DNA of 64,000 bases from Undibacterium sp. KW1. Lineage in GTDB: Bacteria > Pseudomonadota > Gammaproteobacteria > Burkholderiales > Burkholderiaceae_D. Shown here piece by piece: positions 27,755 to 35,495 of this stretch. Location: positions 6,200,001 to 6,264,000 of the forward strand of contig NZ_AP018439.1 of assembly GCF_009937955.1 (NCBI RefSeq), in the 5' to 3' direction. The notes beneath the pieces are model-generated. The model was given only the letters and a program-made list of their open reading frames with translations. It was not told where the DNA came from and made no database searches. Within the stretch, counting starts at the first letter, position 1. The number at the start of each line of letters is the position of its first letter. The position numbers and the translations under genes are program-made.

Positions 27755-30472
27755 ATGGCCACCAATAGCGAACAACGCCCTGACCCTGATGTCTTGCTTG
27801 CCCACGTGCAGGAGCAAGAACGCAGGGCCACGCGTGGCAAGCTGCGTATCTATTTCGGTGCATCTGCTGGCGTGGGCAAGACCTACGCCATGCTGACTGC
27901 CGCCCGCAAGCTGGTGGCTGAGGGCCAGCAGGTATTAGTCGGCGTCATAGAAACCCATGGCCGTGACGAAACCGCAGCCCTGGTCGAAGGACTGGAAGTC
28001 TTGCCACCCAAGGCGATAGCCTACCGTGACAAGACCCTCAGTGAATTTGACATCGACACCGCGCTGGAGCGTCATCCACCCTTGATACTGATGGATGAAC
28101 TGGCACATTCGAATGCTGCCGGTTCCCGCCACCCCAAGCGCTGGCAAGATGTGGATGAATTGCTGAGTGCCGGTATCGATGTGTACACCACCGTCAATGT
28201 CCAGCATCTGGAAAGCCTGAATGATGTGGTCGGCGGCATCACCGGCATACGCGTCAATGAAACTCTGCCCGACAAGGTGTTTGATGAAGCCGATGAAGTC
28301 GTACTGGTGGATATCCCGGCTGACGAGTTACTGGCAAGGCTCAAGTCTGGCCGCGTCTATAAGCTGCAACAGGCAGAACGCGCTGCCAAGAATTTTTTCC
28401 GTAAAGGCAATCTGATCGCCCTGCGTGAGCTGGCCCTGCGCCGCACCGCCGACAGGGTAGAAGATGATGTACAAGCCTATCGCATAGAAAAGTCCATAGG
28501 TACGATCTGGAAGACTGATGCCGCCCTGCTGGCCTGCATAGGCCCGCATGGCGATGCCGACCACCTGGTACGCAGTGCCGCCCGCCTGGCCAGCCAGATG
28601 AATGCAGAATGGCATGCCGTGTATGTAGAGACGCCGCAATTGCAAAGGCTGCCATCGGCGCAGCGTGAACGCATTTTGAAAACCCTGAAGCTGGCACAAG
28701 ACCTGGGTGCGGTAACCGCCGTGTTGACGGGCAAGGATATTGCCCTGGCTATCGTGGATTATGCGCATAGCCATAATTTTTCACGCATCGTCCTGGGACG
28801 GAGTAAAGCAAGCAAATGGCGATTTGCATGGCATCAAACGACGCATCTGAATGATATCGCCGCCTATGCACCAGACCTGGACTTGATCGAAGTTGGCAAC
28901 AGCCGGGCTGCAGCGACAGATAATGAGAATGAAAAAAATGCGGTATCTGGCAGCACCAGCGAGTTGCCCAGTCCACGCGTACCCGCACGGCATTGGCGTT
29001 ATGTGTATGCTGTATTGGCCAGTATTACGACCGGCCTGATTGCTACGCCCTTATTTGAGGTGTTCAATCTGGTCAATATCGCCATGTTGTTTTTATTGAC
29101 GGTGGTACTGGTTGCCGTGAAACTTGGGCGTGGCCCCTCGGTACTTTCCACCATAGTTGGTATCGCTGTATTCGATTTCTTTTTTGTGCCACCGCGTTTT
29201 TCTTTTGCGGTCAGCGATTTGCAGTATTTGATGACCTTTGCCGTCATGCTGCTGGTGGGGTTGATTACTGGTCACCTGACTGCTGATTTGCGTTACCAGG
29301 CCAGAGTAGCATCCCACAGGGAGTCGCGTGCGCGTGCGCTGTATGAATTCGCCCGCGACTTGTCAGGCGTGTTACTGGCAGAGCAAATTTCAGAAACCAC
29401 ACAGATCATCATACAAAGAGCCTTCCGTGCCCAGGCAACCCTGTTATTACCTGATGATACCGGTCGTTTGCTGCCACCCAGCAACACAGTGAGTGGTCTG
29501 GACATGGGTATCGCGCAGTGGGCGTTCGACAAGGTAGAGGCAGCAGGCATAGGCACAGACACCTTGCCTGCCAGTAACTTTTTTTACTTACCGCTGGTGG
29601 CTCCCATGCGTACCCGTGGCTTGCTGGCTATACAGCCAGAGAACCGTCGCTGGATCATGATCCCTGAGCAAAGGCAGCAACTTGATACCTTCGCCGCCCT
29701 CGCAGCCATTGCGCTGGAACGTGTGCACTATATCGAGGTCGCGCAAGATGCCTTGATCCACATGGAATCTGAGCGCCTGCGCAATTCGCTGCTGGCTGCG
29801 CTGTCGCATGACTTGCGCACGCCGTTGACTTCGCTGGTGGGTATCTCAGAATCACTGGCCATGTCCAAACCCGCGCTGGCAGATGCACAACTGCATATGG
29901 CGCAAGCCCTTCGTGACGAGACCCTGCGCCTCAGCGCACTGGTGACTAACTTGCTCGACATGGCAAGAATAGAAAGTGGTGAAGTCAAACTGAATTTGCA
30001 ATGGCAGACTTTTGAAGAAGTGGTCGGTACCTCCCTGCGCATCTGTAGTGCACAATTGCAAACACATAAAGTGGAGACCAGACTGGAAGCCGCTTTGCCG
30101 CTCGTCAATTTTGATGCGGTGCTGATCGAGCGGGTATTGTGTAATTTATTGGAAAATGCCTGTAAATATACGCCAGCAAATTCTCTCATCACTATCTCGG
30201 CAGAACTGAATGGCAGCATGCTGGAAGCCAAGGTGTATGACAATGGGCCGGGTTTGCCAGCCGGGCGTGAAGAAGCCGTATTTGAAAAATTTACCCGTGG
30301 TGAACGCGAATCTGCCCTGCCCGGTGTTGGCTTGGGGCTGGCAATTTGCCGCGCCATTATCACGGCCCACAAGGGCAGCATGCATGCGGCGAAGTCACCC
30401 AATGGCGGAGCCTGCTTCATCTTTACCCTGCCTTTAGGCACGCCACCGGCGATGCCTGATCTTGAAGAATAA
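27755..30472 (+). CDS. kdpD: Sensor histidine kinase KdpD
   Basis: KdpD senses K+ limitation and ionic strength and phosphorylates KdpE. The 905-residue protein is full length. The N-terminal KdpD domain has a Walker A motif (GASAGVGKT, about 32-40), followed by a universal-stress-protein-like domain (about 255-380), four membrane helices (about 410-515, DUF4118 type), a GAF-like region and the kinase core. The phospho-accepting His is H685 in LSHDLRTPLTS. The ATPase motifs NLLENACKY, DNGPGLP and GVGLGLAICRAI are intact. It follows kdpC by 18 bases. Confidence 0.96.
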   Translation: MATNSEQRPDPDVLLAHVQEQERRATRGKLRIYFGASAGVGKTYAMLTAARKLVAEGQQVLVGVIETHGRDETAALVEGLEVLPPKAIAYRDKTLSEFDIDTALERHPPLILMDELAHSNAAGSRHPKRWQDVDELLSAGIDVYTTVNVQHLESLNDVVGGITGIRVNETLPDKVFDEADEVVLVDIPADELLARLKSGRVYKLQQAERAAKNFFRKGNLIALRELALRRTADRVEDDVQAYRIEKSIGTIWKTDAALLACIGPHGDADHLVRSAARLASQMNAEWHAVYVETPQLQRLPSAQRERILKTLKLAQDLGAVTAVLTGKDIALAIVDYAHSHNFSRIVLGRSKASKWRFAWHQTTHLNDIAAYAPDLDLIEVGNSRAAATDNENEKNAVSGSTSELPSPRVPARHWRYVYAVLASITTGLIATPLFEVFNLVNIAMLFLLTVVLVAVKLGRGPSVLSTIVGIAVFDFFFVPPRFSFAVSDLQYLMTFAVMLLVGLITGHLTADLRYQARVASHRESRARALYEFARDLSGVLLAEQISETTQIIIQRAFRAQATLLLPDDTGRLLPPSNTVSGLDMGIAQWAFDKVEAAGIGTDTLPASNFFYLPLVAPMRTRGLLAIQPENRRWIMIPEQRQQLDTFAALAAIALERVHYIEVAQDALIHMESERLRNSLLAALSHDLRTPLTSLVGISESLAMSKPALADAQLHMAQALRDETLRLSALVTNLLDMARIESGEVKLNLQWQTFEEVVGTSLRICSAQLQTHKVETRLEAALPLVNFDAVLIERVLCNLLENACKYTPANSLITISAELNGSMLEAKVYDNGPGLPAGREEAVFEKFTRGERESALPGVGLGLAICRAIITAHKGSMHAAKSPNGGACFIFTLPLGTPPAMPDLEE

Positions 30473-30479
30473 GTACACG

Positions 30480-31187
30480 ATGACTAATGCTACTCAAACA
30501 ACACCAGTCGCCTTGCTGGTTGAAGATGAGCCACAAATCCGCCGCTTCGTCCGCAATGCGCTGGAAGAGGAGGAATGGCAAGTCCATGAATCTGTCAACC
30601 TGCAACGCGGCCTGGTGGATGCCGGTACACGCCAGCCTGATCTCATCATTCTTGACCTGGGTTTGCCAGATGGCGACGGCATCGATTTCATCCTGGATGT
30701 TCGCAAATGGTCTAACGTACCCATCATCGTCTTGTCTGCCCGCGTCAGTGAACAAGACAAGATCAAGGCACTGGATGCCGGTGCTGACGATTATCTCAGC
30801 AAGCCTTTTGGTGTCGGTGAGTTACTGGCACGGGTACGCGCGACTTTCCGGCGTCAGCGTCAGCCGGGTGTCAATCTGGATGGCATAGTCCAGTTCGGTG
30901 ATGTCAAGGTCGATATGAAAGCCCGCCTCGTCACCAAGGCCGGGGCGATGGTGAAGCTGACACCGACAGAATTCCGGCTGCTGATGGTGCTGGTCACCAA
31001 TGTCGGCCGGGTTGTCACCAACCCGCAATTACTGCGCGAAGTATGGGGACCGAGCCATTCAGAAAGCGGCCATTACTTGCGCATCTACATGGGGCATTTG
31101 CGACAGAAACTCGAAGATGACCCGGCGCAGCCGCGTTATCTTTTGACGGAGACAGCCATAGGCTATCGATTGCTGTTACCCACTTAA
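30480..31187 (+). CDS. kdpE: Response regulator KdpE
   Basis: This OmpR-family regulator activates kdp transcription. ATG 30480 (MTNATQTTPVALLVEDEPQI) is preferred over an in-frame TTG at 30462 that would overlap kdpD. The 235-residue protein has the phospho-acceptor D59 in IILDLGLPDGDG and the conserved Lys in YLSKPFGVGELLAR. The C-terminal winged helix includes LTPTEFRLLMVLV and LRIYMGHLRQKLE. The direct repeats at 22760-22808 are its probable target. Confidence 0.95.
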   Translation: MTNATQTTPVALLVEDEPQIRRFVRNALEEEEWQVHESVNLQRGLVDAGTRQPDLIILDLGLPDGDGIDFILDVRKWSNVPIIVLSARVSEQDKIKALDAGADDYLSKPFGVGELLARVRATFRRQRQPGVNLDGIVQFGDVKVDMKARLVTKAGAMVKLTPTEFRLLMVLVTNVGRVVTNPQLLREVWGPSHSESGHYLRIYMGHLRQKLEDDPAQPRYLLTETAIGYRLLLPT

Positions 31188-31209
31188 TTTAAAAATTTTA
31201 TGTTTATCA

Positions 31210-31245
31210 ACTGGCAGCCTGCAAAGCTCGCCAGTGGGATTTTTG
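31210..31245 (+). terminator. Probable terminator of the kdp operon
   Basis: ACTGGC (31210-31215) pairs with GCCAGT (31230-31235), followed by GGGATTTTT. The 14-base loop makes it imperfect, but its place just after the kdpE stop supports it. Confidence 0.5.
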
Positions 31246-31333
31246 CATCCTTTAATTATTGCATCAACGATTTTCATGTGCCTACTTTGATCTGTAGTGA
31301 AGTAAATTCTGCAGCAAAATCCGCATCAACCAG

Positions 31334-31348
31334 AACGACATTGTCGTT
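31334..31348. promoter_or_regulatory. Palindrome just upstream of the porin ribosome site
   Basis: AACGACA-T-TGTCGTT is a perfect 15-base palindrome followed by ATTTTTG and then the AAGGAAG ribosome site of the TorF gene. It could be an operator or an attenuating hairpin. A terminator for upstream transcription is also possible. Confidence 0.4.
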
Positions 31349-31367
31349 ATTTTTGTAAGGAAGTAGT

Positions 31368-32102
31368 ATGAAAAAATTTTTTATGGCAGCTGCGATCAGC
31401 ACAGTTTTTTTTGCGGGCTATGCCAGCGCAGAAGATGCCAAGCCTGAGAATGAAGTCAGCTTTAATGCGGCAGTGACTTCTGATTATCGTTATCGCGGCA
31501 TTTCACAAACACGCCTGCAGGCAGCATTGCAGGGTGGCGCTGACTATACCCATAACCCCAGCGGCTTTTATGCAGGTACATGGGCATCGACCATTAAATG
31601 GACCAAGGATGCCGGTGGTGGTGGCGATGTAGAAATTGATCTGTACGCCGGCAAGCGCGGGGAAATTGCCAAGGACATCAGCTATGACGTTGGTGTACTC
31701 AGCTATGTCTATCCATCCAATGGCCTGGCTGTAAGTGCCAACACCACAGAAATTTATGGCCAGCTTTCTTACGGCCCGGCTTATGCCAAATATTCACACT
31801 CTGTGACCAACCTGTTCGGTTTTGCCGACAGTAAGAACAGTGGCTATCTGGACCTGGGTGCGAATGTGGAAATGGCCACTGGTCTGACACTGAACCTGCA
31901 TGCCGGTCACCAGCAAGTCAAGAACAATGGCGCTTACAGTTATACAGACTGGAAGCTGGGCCTGACAAAAGACTTTGGTATCGTCACAGGTGCAGTAGCC
32001 GTCATCGGCACCAATGCCGGTGAAGTGGCTTATGCTTCACCAGCCAATGGCAAGTTCCTGGGCAAGACAGCGCTGGTAGTTACAGTCAGCAAGACGTTCT
32101 GA
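31368..32102 (+). CDS. TorF-family putative porin (Gcw_chp family)
   Basis: This 244-residue protein has a clear signal peptide (cleavage near GYASA) and an outer-membrane beta-barrel pattern ending in Phe (VVTVSKTF). The start of the mature part, VSFNAAVTSDYRYRGISQT, is the hallmark of the Gcw_chp/TorF family. Strong SD AAGGAAG precedes ATG 31368. The transported solute is unknown. It follows the kdp operon in the same direction but has its own promoter region of about 180 bases, which includes a palindrome. Confidence 0.88.
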   Translation: MKKFFMAAAISTVFFAGYASAEDAKPENEVSFNAAVTSDYRYRGISQTRLQAALQGGADYTHNPSGFYAGTWASTIKWTKDAGGGGDVEIDLYAGKRGEIAKDISYDVGVLSYVYPSNGLAVSANTTEIYGQLSYGPAYAKYSHSVTNLFGFADSKNSGYLDLGANVEMATGLTLNLHAGHQQVKNNGAYSYTDWKLGLTKDFGIVTGAVAVIGTNAGEVAYASPANGKFLGKTALVVTVSKTF

Positions 32103-32120
32103 ATAGGTACTGATTAAATT

Positions 32121-32182
32121 TGTAGGGTGCGCCATGCGCACCGTTTCCCTTGTCAAAAATGGTGCGCATGGTGCACCCTACA
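32121..32182. repeat. REP-like inverted repeat after the porin gene
   Basis: TGTAGGGTGCGCCATGCGCA (22-base arm, 32121-32142) pairs with 32161-32182 with one mismatch and an 18-base loop. GGTGCGCATGG-type palindromes of this kind are common dispersed extragenic elements in Proteobacteria. It sits between convergent genes and may act as a transcription barrier. Confidence 0.75.
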
Positions 32183-32236
32183 AAACTCAGGCCTCGTTTT
32201 TCAACTAGCTTTATTTTTGAATATGGAACAAGGCAA

Positions 32237-32818
32237 TCACGGTAAATAGATCGCCCTGTAAAGCTGTGTCCTCGGCATATCATTTGCTGCATCGAGGTAA
32301 ATAAATTTGATCTGCGAAAGGTGCTGCGACAACTGGCTGACAAATTTCTGACTCTGCATGCAAGCGATTTTATCTATCGTGATCAACACTGGTAAATGCT
32401 TATTTTTACTGCGTGCCAGTCTGATGCATTTATAGAGTTTCGTCTGTTTTTCTTTATTCCATGTATCCAGTTCTGTATGGCATATCAACAGATCACAGCA
32501 GGATAAAGCAGTGGCTGCATCTGCATAAAATGGCTTGGGAATATCCATCACAATATCGTTAAAGTCCGCATCTCCATGCATCAGCTCTGTAGCCATGGCA
32601 TCAGAAGAAAGTGAGCTGGGTCTTGCGCCAGACTTGATCTCCAGGCGCGACCATGCAATATTTTTAGCTTCTTTCCGGTACTGGTTAAGCTGTTTTCTTT
32701 CGCAATTTTGTTTTAGCAGTAACACGTTTCTGCCTGCATATGCCCGGCGCTCGGCCAGCCTGGCGGCTGAGCTTGCAGTCGCTGATGCAAAATCTGCAGT
32801 GACTATCGCCAGTATCAT
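32237..32818 (-). CDS. ParA/MinD-like protein lacking the P-loop
   Basis: This is the last gene of a five-gene minus-strand run. The 193-residue protein keeps the ParA layout: strand MILAIVTADF, a helix, then AGRNVLLLKQN, a Walker B-like DIVMDIP (near 88-94) and SCCDLLICHTELDTW. The loop that should bind ATP (TADFASATASS) has no GK[ST], so ATP binding is probably lost. It overlaps the membrane gene upstream by four bases, so translation is coupled. A structural or regulatory partner role for the other ParA-like protein is inference. Confidence 0.6.
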   Translation of the reverse strand: MILAIVTADFASATASSAARLAERRAYAGRNVLLLKQNCERKQLNQYRKEAKNIAWSRLEIKSGARPSSLSSDAMATELMHGDADFNDIVMDIPKPFYADAATALSCCDLLICHTELDTWNKEKQTKLYKCIRLARSKNKHLPVLITIDKIACMQSQKFVSQLSQHLSQIKFIYLDAANDMPRTQLYRAIYLP

Positions 32819-33312
32819 GGCAGGAGCAATCCTGACAGATTACTGACATGGAGAGAGGCTGTGGAAAATTGAGTATGTACACCAGACAGCAGGTCTTGTA
32901 CTGCCAGCATGACCAATATCAAGGCCATCAACTTCTGCAAACTGATGAAGAGCAGTACATAGTCTTTTTGACGAGCCCACTGCAGTGCCGGAAGTGCAAT
33001 TAATATCTGTATTAAGCTTATAAAGATAAGCATCAGTATGCATTCCATCAGCCAGCCATTTATGCTGGCCTGATATAGCATGAGTGAAGACAGCGACGCC
33101 GCAGCCACTAAACAAATAGAGATGTTAAAACCCTGTTCAGTTTCTTTATTCGCTGGCTTGATTCCCATGAATATGCAGATGGCAAATACCAGCAGTGCCA
33201 GTCCAGAAATCATTTGCAATCTCAGGCCTTCTATCTGCATATAGGCAAGCACAGCAAAGCCAGACAAAGTCATACTGCTGTATAAAGCCAGTGCAATTAA
33301 CAGGCGTTTCAT
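32815..33312 (-). CDS. Small multi-helix membrane protein
   Basis: This 165-residue, very hydrophobic protein has about five transmembrane helices (for example LIALALYSSMTLSGFAVLAY, ISGLALLVFAICIFMGI and LMECILMLIFISLIQILIAL). I recognise no family. It lies between the two ParA-like genes, 5 bases after one and overlapping the other by four, which suggests that the three products work together, perhaps with this one as membrane anchor. Confidence 0.65.
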   Translation of the reverse strand: MKRLLIALALYSSMTLSGFAVLAYMQIEGLRLQMISGLALLVFAICIFMGIKPANKETEQGFNISICLVAAASLSSLMLYQASINGWLMECILMLIFISLIQILIALPALQWARQKDYVLLFISLQKLMALILVMLAVQDLLSGVHTQFSTASLHVSNLSGLLLP

Positions 33313-33317
33313 TGCAT

Positions 33318-33965
33318 TCAGTGGCTGGCAAAAACCTTGCTGGATAATGCCTGCATGGCCTTGATCGTCATGGGATGGGCTGCAGGATATTCACAGACTG
33401 ACAAGCCATCCTGATACGCCTGATGAAAACTGCCACCGCAAAATAAGGGATAGGGAAATAATTCTGCAGCGTCCAGCTTATTGACAAAATCCTTTACCCT
33501 GTTCACTTTATCGACGGTAGCCTGTACGTCGCTGCAACTCATGACGACCAGGGTGCGCATGCGCGGGTTTTCTGCCTGAGCAGATTTTATGCGCGTGCTC
33601 AATTCATGTTCTTGCAATTGCTCCAGTTGATCAAGGGCTATGACCAGTATGGTGACATTGGCTGCCTGCAATGCACTGCGGCTACCCATGCAGTCGCGTG
33701 CTTCTGCATCAATGACGATATCCTGATAATGAAAGCCCAGATTTTCCAGTTCAGCCTGCATGCCTTTGCCGCTGACTCTGCGCACGGTTACTGGCGTGCA
33801 GTCTGCCGTACGGCGGCGGGCGCGGTTCCAGTCCAGTGATGAATGACGGGCGTCGTTATCAAGCAAGATGAGTTTGCTACCTGACAGTGTACGCAAGGTA
33901 GCGAGATTGTCGGCCACGATGGATTTGGCGCAGTCTCCCGCGCCATGTGCAATAGTGATGATCAT
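33318..33965 (-). CDS. ParA-like protein with altered Walker A motif
   Basis: The 215-residue protein resembles chromosomal and plasmid ParA ATPases: MIITIAHG, LATLRTLSGSKLILLDND, IVIDAEARDC in place of the usual VDAGGRD, and VTILVIALDQLEQLQ. The P-loop reads AGDCAKS where ParA has KGGVGKS. The signature Lys and two Gly are lost, although the second Lys and the Ser remain. ATP binding may be weakened or lost. It is 17 bases downstream of the DapA-family gene and 5 bases upstream of the membrane gene. Confidence 0.65.
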   Translation of the reverse strand: MIITIAHGAGDCAKSIVADNLATLRTLSGSKLILLDNDARHSSLDWNRARRRTADCTPVTVRRVSGKGMQAELENLGFHYQDIVIDAEARDCMGSRSALQAANVTILVIALDQLEQLQEHELSTRIKSAQAENPRMRTLVVMSCSDVQATVDKVNRVKDFVNKLDAAELFPYPLFCGGSFHQAYQDGLSVCEYPAAHPMTIKAMQALSSKVFASH

Positions 33966-33982
33966 AGATAATTTCTTTGTGC

Positions 33983-34927
33983 TTAGCGCACCATGCGCAG
34001 TGTACGGACATTATTGATAACAGGGCCGGGCAAGCTCCTGGCTTTGACAGGCAAAGGCAAATCTGCCAATCTTTCCAGCTCATGTGCGAGTTTGATTTTC
34101 CCGGCGAGGGACATGGCTGTCATGGGCAAACGCAGTTCTTCCTGTATCAAACCCTGCATCGCCAGTGCTGCCTTGACGGGTGCAGGATTGGATTCAGAAA
34201 ACAGCAGGCGTATGAGATTCTGCATTTCAGCAAACAGAGCCTGTGCTTCGGGAAAATAATCAGCGCGCATGAGTTCATACAATTGCACGAACAGATCAGG
34301 TCGCACATGTGCCGCAGCAGAAATCGCGCCCTGGCCGCCCATGCTCAGTGTATCGAGCAACATGGCATCATCACCGCATAATACTTTCAGGTGGCTGCAA
34401 TTTACCAGGCCCATCATTTGCGTCAGGTTGCCACTGCTTTCCTTGATGGCGACGATATTTTTTTGCTTTTCCAGCGCGATAACGGTACTCAGGTCTATGT
34501 TCACCCCCGTCCTGGCGGGGACGTTATACAGGACGATATCTTTTTCAGTCGCCCTGGCGATAGTCTCAACATGCAGACGCACGCCTTCTTGCGAAGGTCG
34601 CAAATAAGATGGCGCGCTGACCAGAAACCCCTGCAGATGCTGGTCATCATATGTTTGTACTCTTTCTGCCAGCGAGCGTGTATCACTACCGCTGATACCT
34701 ATCAACACAGGGCAAGAATTTTTCGTCACTTCCAGCACGGCAGTCAGCAACTGATTTTGCTCACGCTCATTCAGTGTCGCCGCCTCGCCGGTCGTGCCAC
34801 AGACCACCAGACCATGTATGCCTGCAGCCATCAATTGTGTGGCTAGTTGCTGTATTTTATCGAGCTCAGGCTTGCCATTTTTAAATGGCGTGACGAGTGG
34901 AACCCAGATGCCTTCGTGGATAGACAT
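33983..34927 (-). CDS. DapA-family (dihydrodipicolinate synthase/N-acetylneuraminate lyase) aldolase
   Basis: This 314-residue TIM-barrel enzyme forms a Schiff base with a 2-oxo acid such as pyruvate. The motifs are GTTGEA (T45, T46), APSYLRPSQEG (Y108), LYNVPARTG (Y134, R139) and the Schiff-base Lys K162 in VAIKESSGN. All match true 4-hydroxy-tetrahydrodipicolinate synthases, so a lysine-pathway activity is possible. The C-terminus is about 20 residues longer than usual. Its place inside a cluster with ParA-like and membrane genes, not with lysine genes, suggests a specialised role. Confidence 0.85.
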   Translation of the reverse strand: MSIHEGIWVPLVTPFKNGKPELDKIQQLATQLMAAGIHGLVVCGTTGEAATLNEREQNQLLTAVLEVTKNSCPVLIGISGSDTRSLAERVQTYDDQHLQGFLVSAPSYLRPSQEGVRLHVETIARATEKDIVLYNVPARTGVNIDLSTVIALEKQKNIVAIKESSGNLTQMMGLVNCSHLKVLCGDDAMLLDTLSMGGQGAISAAAHVRPDLFVQLYELMRADYFPEAQALFAEMQNLIRLLFSESNPAPVKAALAMQGLIQEELRLPMTAMSLAGKIKLAHELERLADLPLPVKARSLPGPVINNVRTLRMVR

Positions 34928-34971
34928 AGTGATCTCTTTAAAGAAGTTGAAGTTGTCGGCGTGTCCAAAAA

Positions 34972-35370
34972 TTAGCTTGCCAGTAGCGGTGTGATTTTCC
35001 CGAATTCAGCTTGCGGCAAGGCGCGCATGATGTGGCTGATGATGATATCGACCGAGGACTTGCTCAGGCATAACCATACCTTCATCTTACTGGCATGGTC
35101 TATCGGTTTGACGCGCATGAACAGGACCAGTTCGCCGCAGGATTTGAGTATCAGATGACGCAATTCAGTGATGCTGGCAGTATCAACCGTGATACGCATG
35201 ACGAAATCATTTTGTATCAATTTCGCGGGTGTCTTGTAGGTGACCAGGGGTTGCTTTAGCGCATAGGCGCTTTTGCGTTGGCGATGATTCTCAAATAAAA
35301 AATTCTCGCGTTTACAGGATTTTAATACGTCTGAATAATTTTCAGAGGTGTGACCGGGATGATGATTCAT
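34972..35370 (-). CDS. Unrecognised small protein, first gene of the ParA-like/DapA cluster
   Basis: I chose ATG 35370; a start 10 codons earlier is possible. The 132-residue protein has a polar basic N-terminal half and a compact C-terminal alpha/beta region: VMRITVDTASITELRHLILK, ELVLFMRVKPIDHASKMKVW, then HIMRALPQAEFGKI. The strand-helix-strand spacing recalls ACT or ferredoxin-like regulatory domains, but I cannot assign a family. The DapA-family gene follows after 44 bases. Confidence 0.6.
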   Translation of the reverse strand: MNHHPGHTSENYSDVLKSCKRENFLFENHRQRKSAYALKQPLVTYKTPAKLIQNDFVMRITVDTASITELRHLILKSCGELVLFMRVKPIDHASKMKVWLCLSKSSVDIIISHIMRALPQAEFGKITPLLAS

Positions 35371-35429
35371 CGTAATCTCGTGTTGTTTGACACAAAACAA
35401 GATTAGCAGCCACGGCGTAAAAATTCTCT

Positions 35430-35477
35430 AAAAAACTGGGGTGCAAATCGTAAACAGCATGTAAATTCTTTGCACCC
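35430..35477 (-). terminator. Terminator of the hybrid histidine kinase gene
   Basis: On the minus strand GGGTGCAAA (35477-35469) pairs with TTTGCACCC (35447-35439), followed by CAG and six T. It lies about 20 bases after the kinase stop codon. The large 21-base loop contains a TTTACA-N5-TTTACG repeat. Confidence 0.6.
35449..35465 (-). promoter_or_regulatory. KdpE-like direct repeat upstream of the ParA-like/DapA cluster
   Basis: Minus-strand TTTACATGCTGTTTACG has the same 11-base hexamer period as the kdp promoter and matches its TTTACATCTTGTTTACG at 15 of 17 positions. It lies 79 bases upstream of the first cluster gene. Recognition by KdpE, or another OmpR-family regulator, is inference. 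Confidence 0.45.
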
Positions 35478-35495
35478 GTATCTTATTATTTTTTA

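Noticed and set aside
34972..35370. Small protein as a PilZ domain
   Set aside because: It lacks the R-x3-R and D/N-x-S-x2-G motifs needed for cyclic di-GMP binding.
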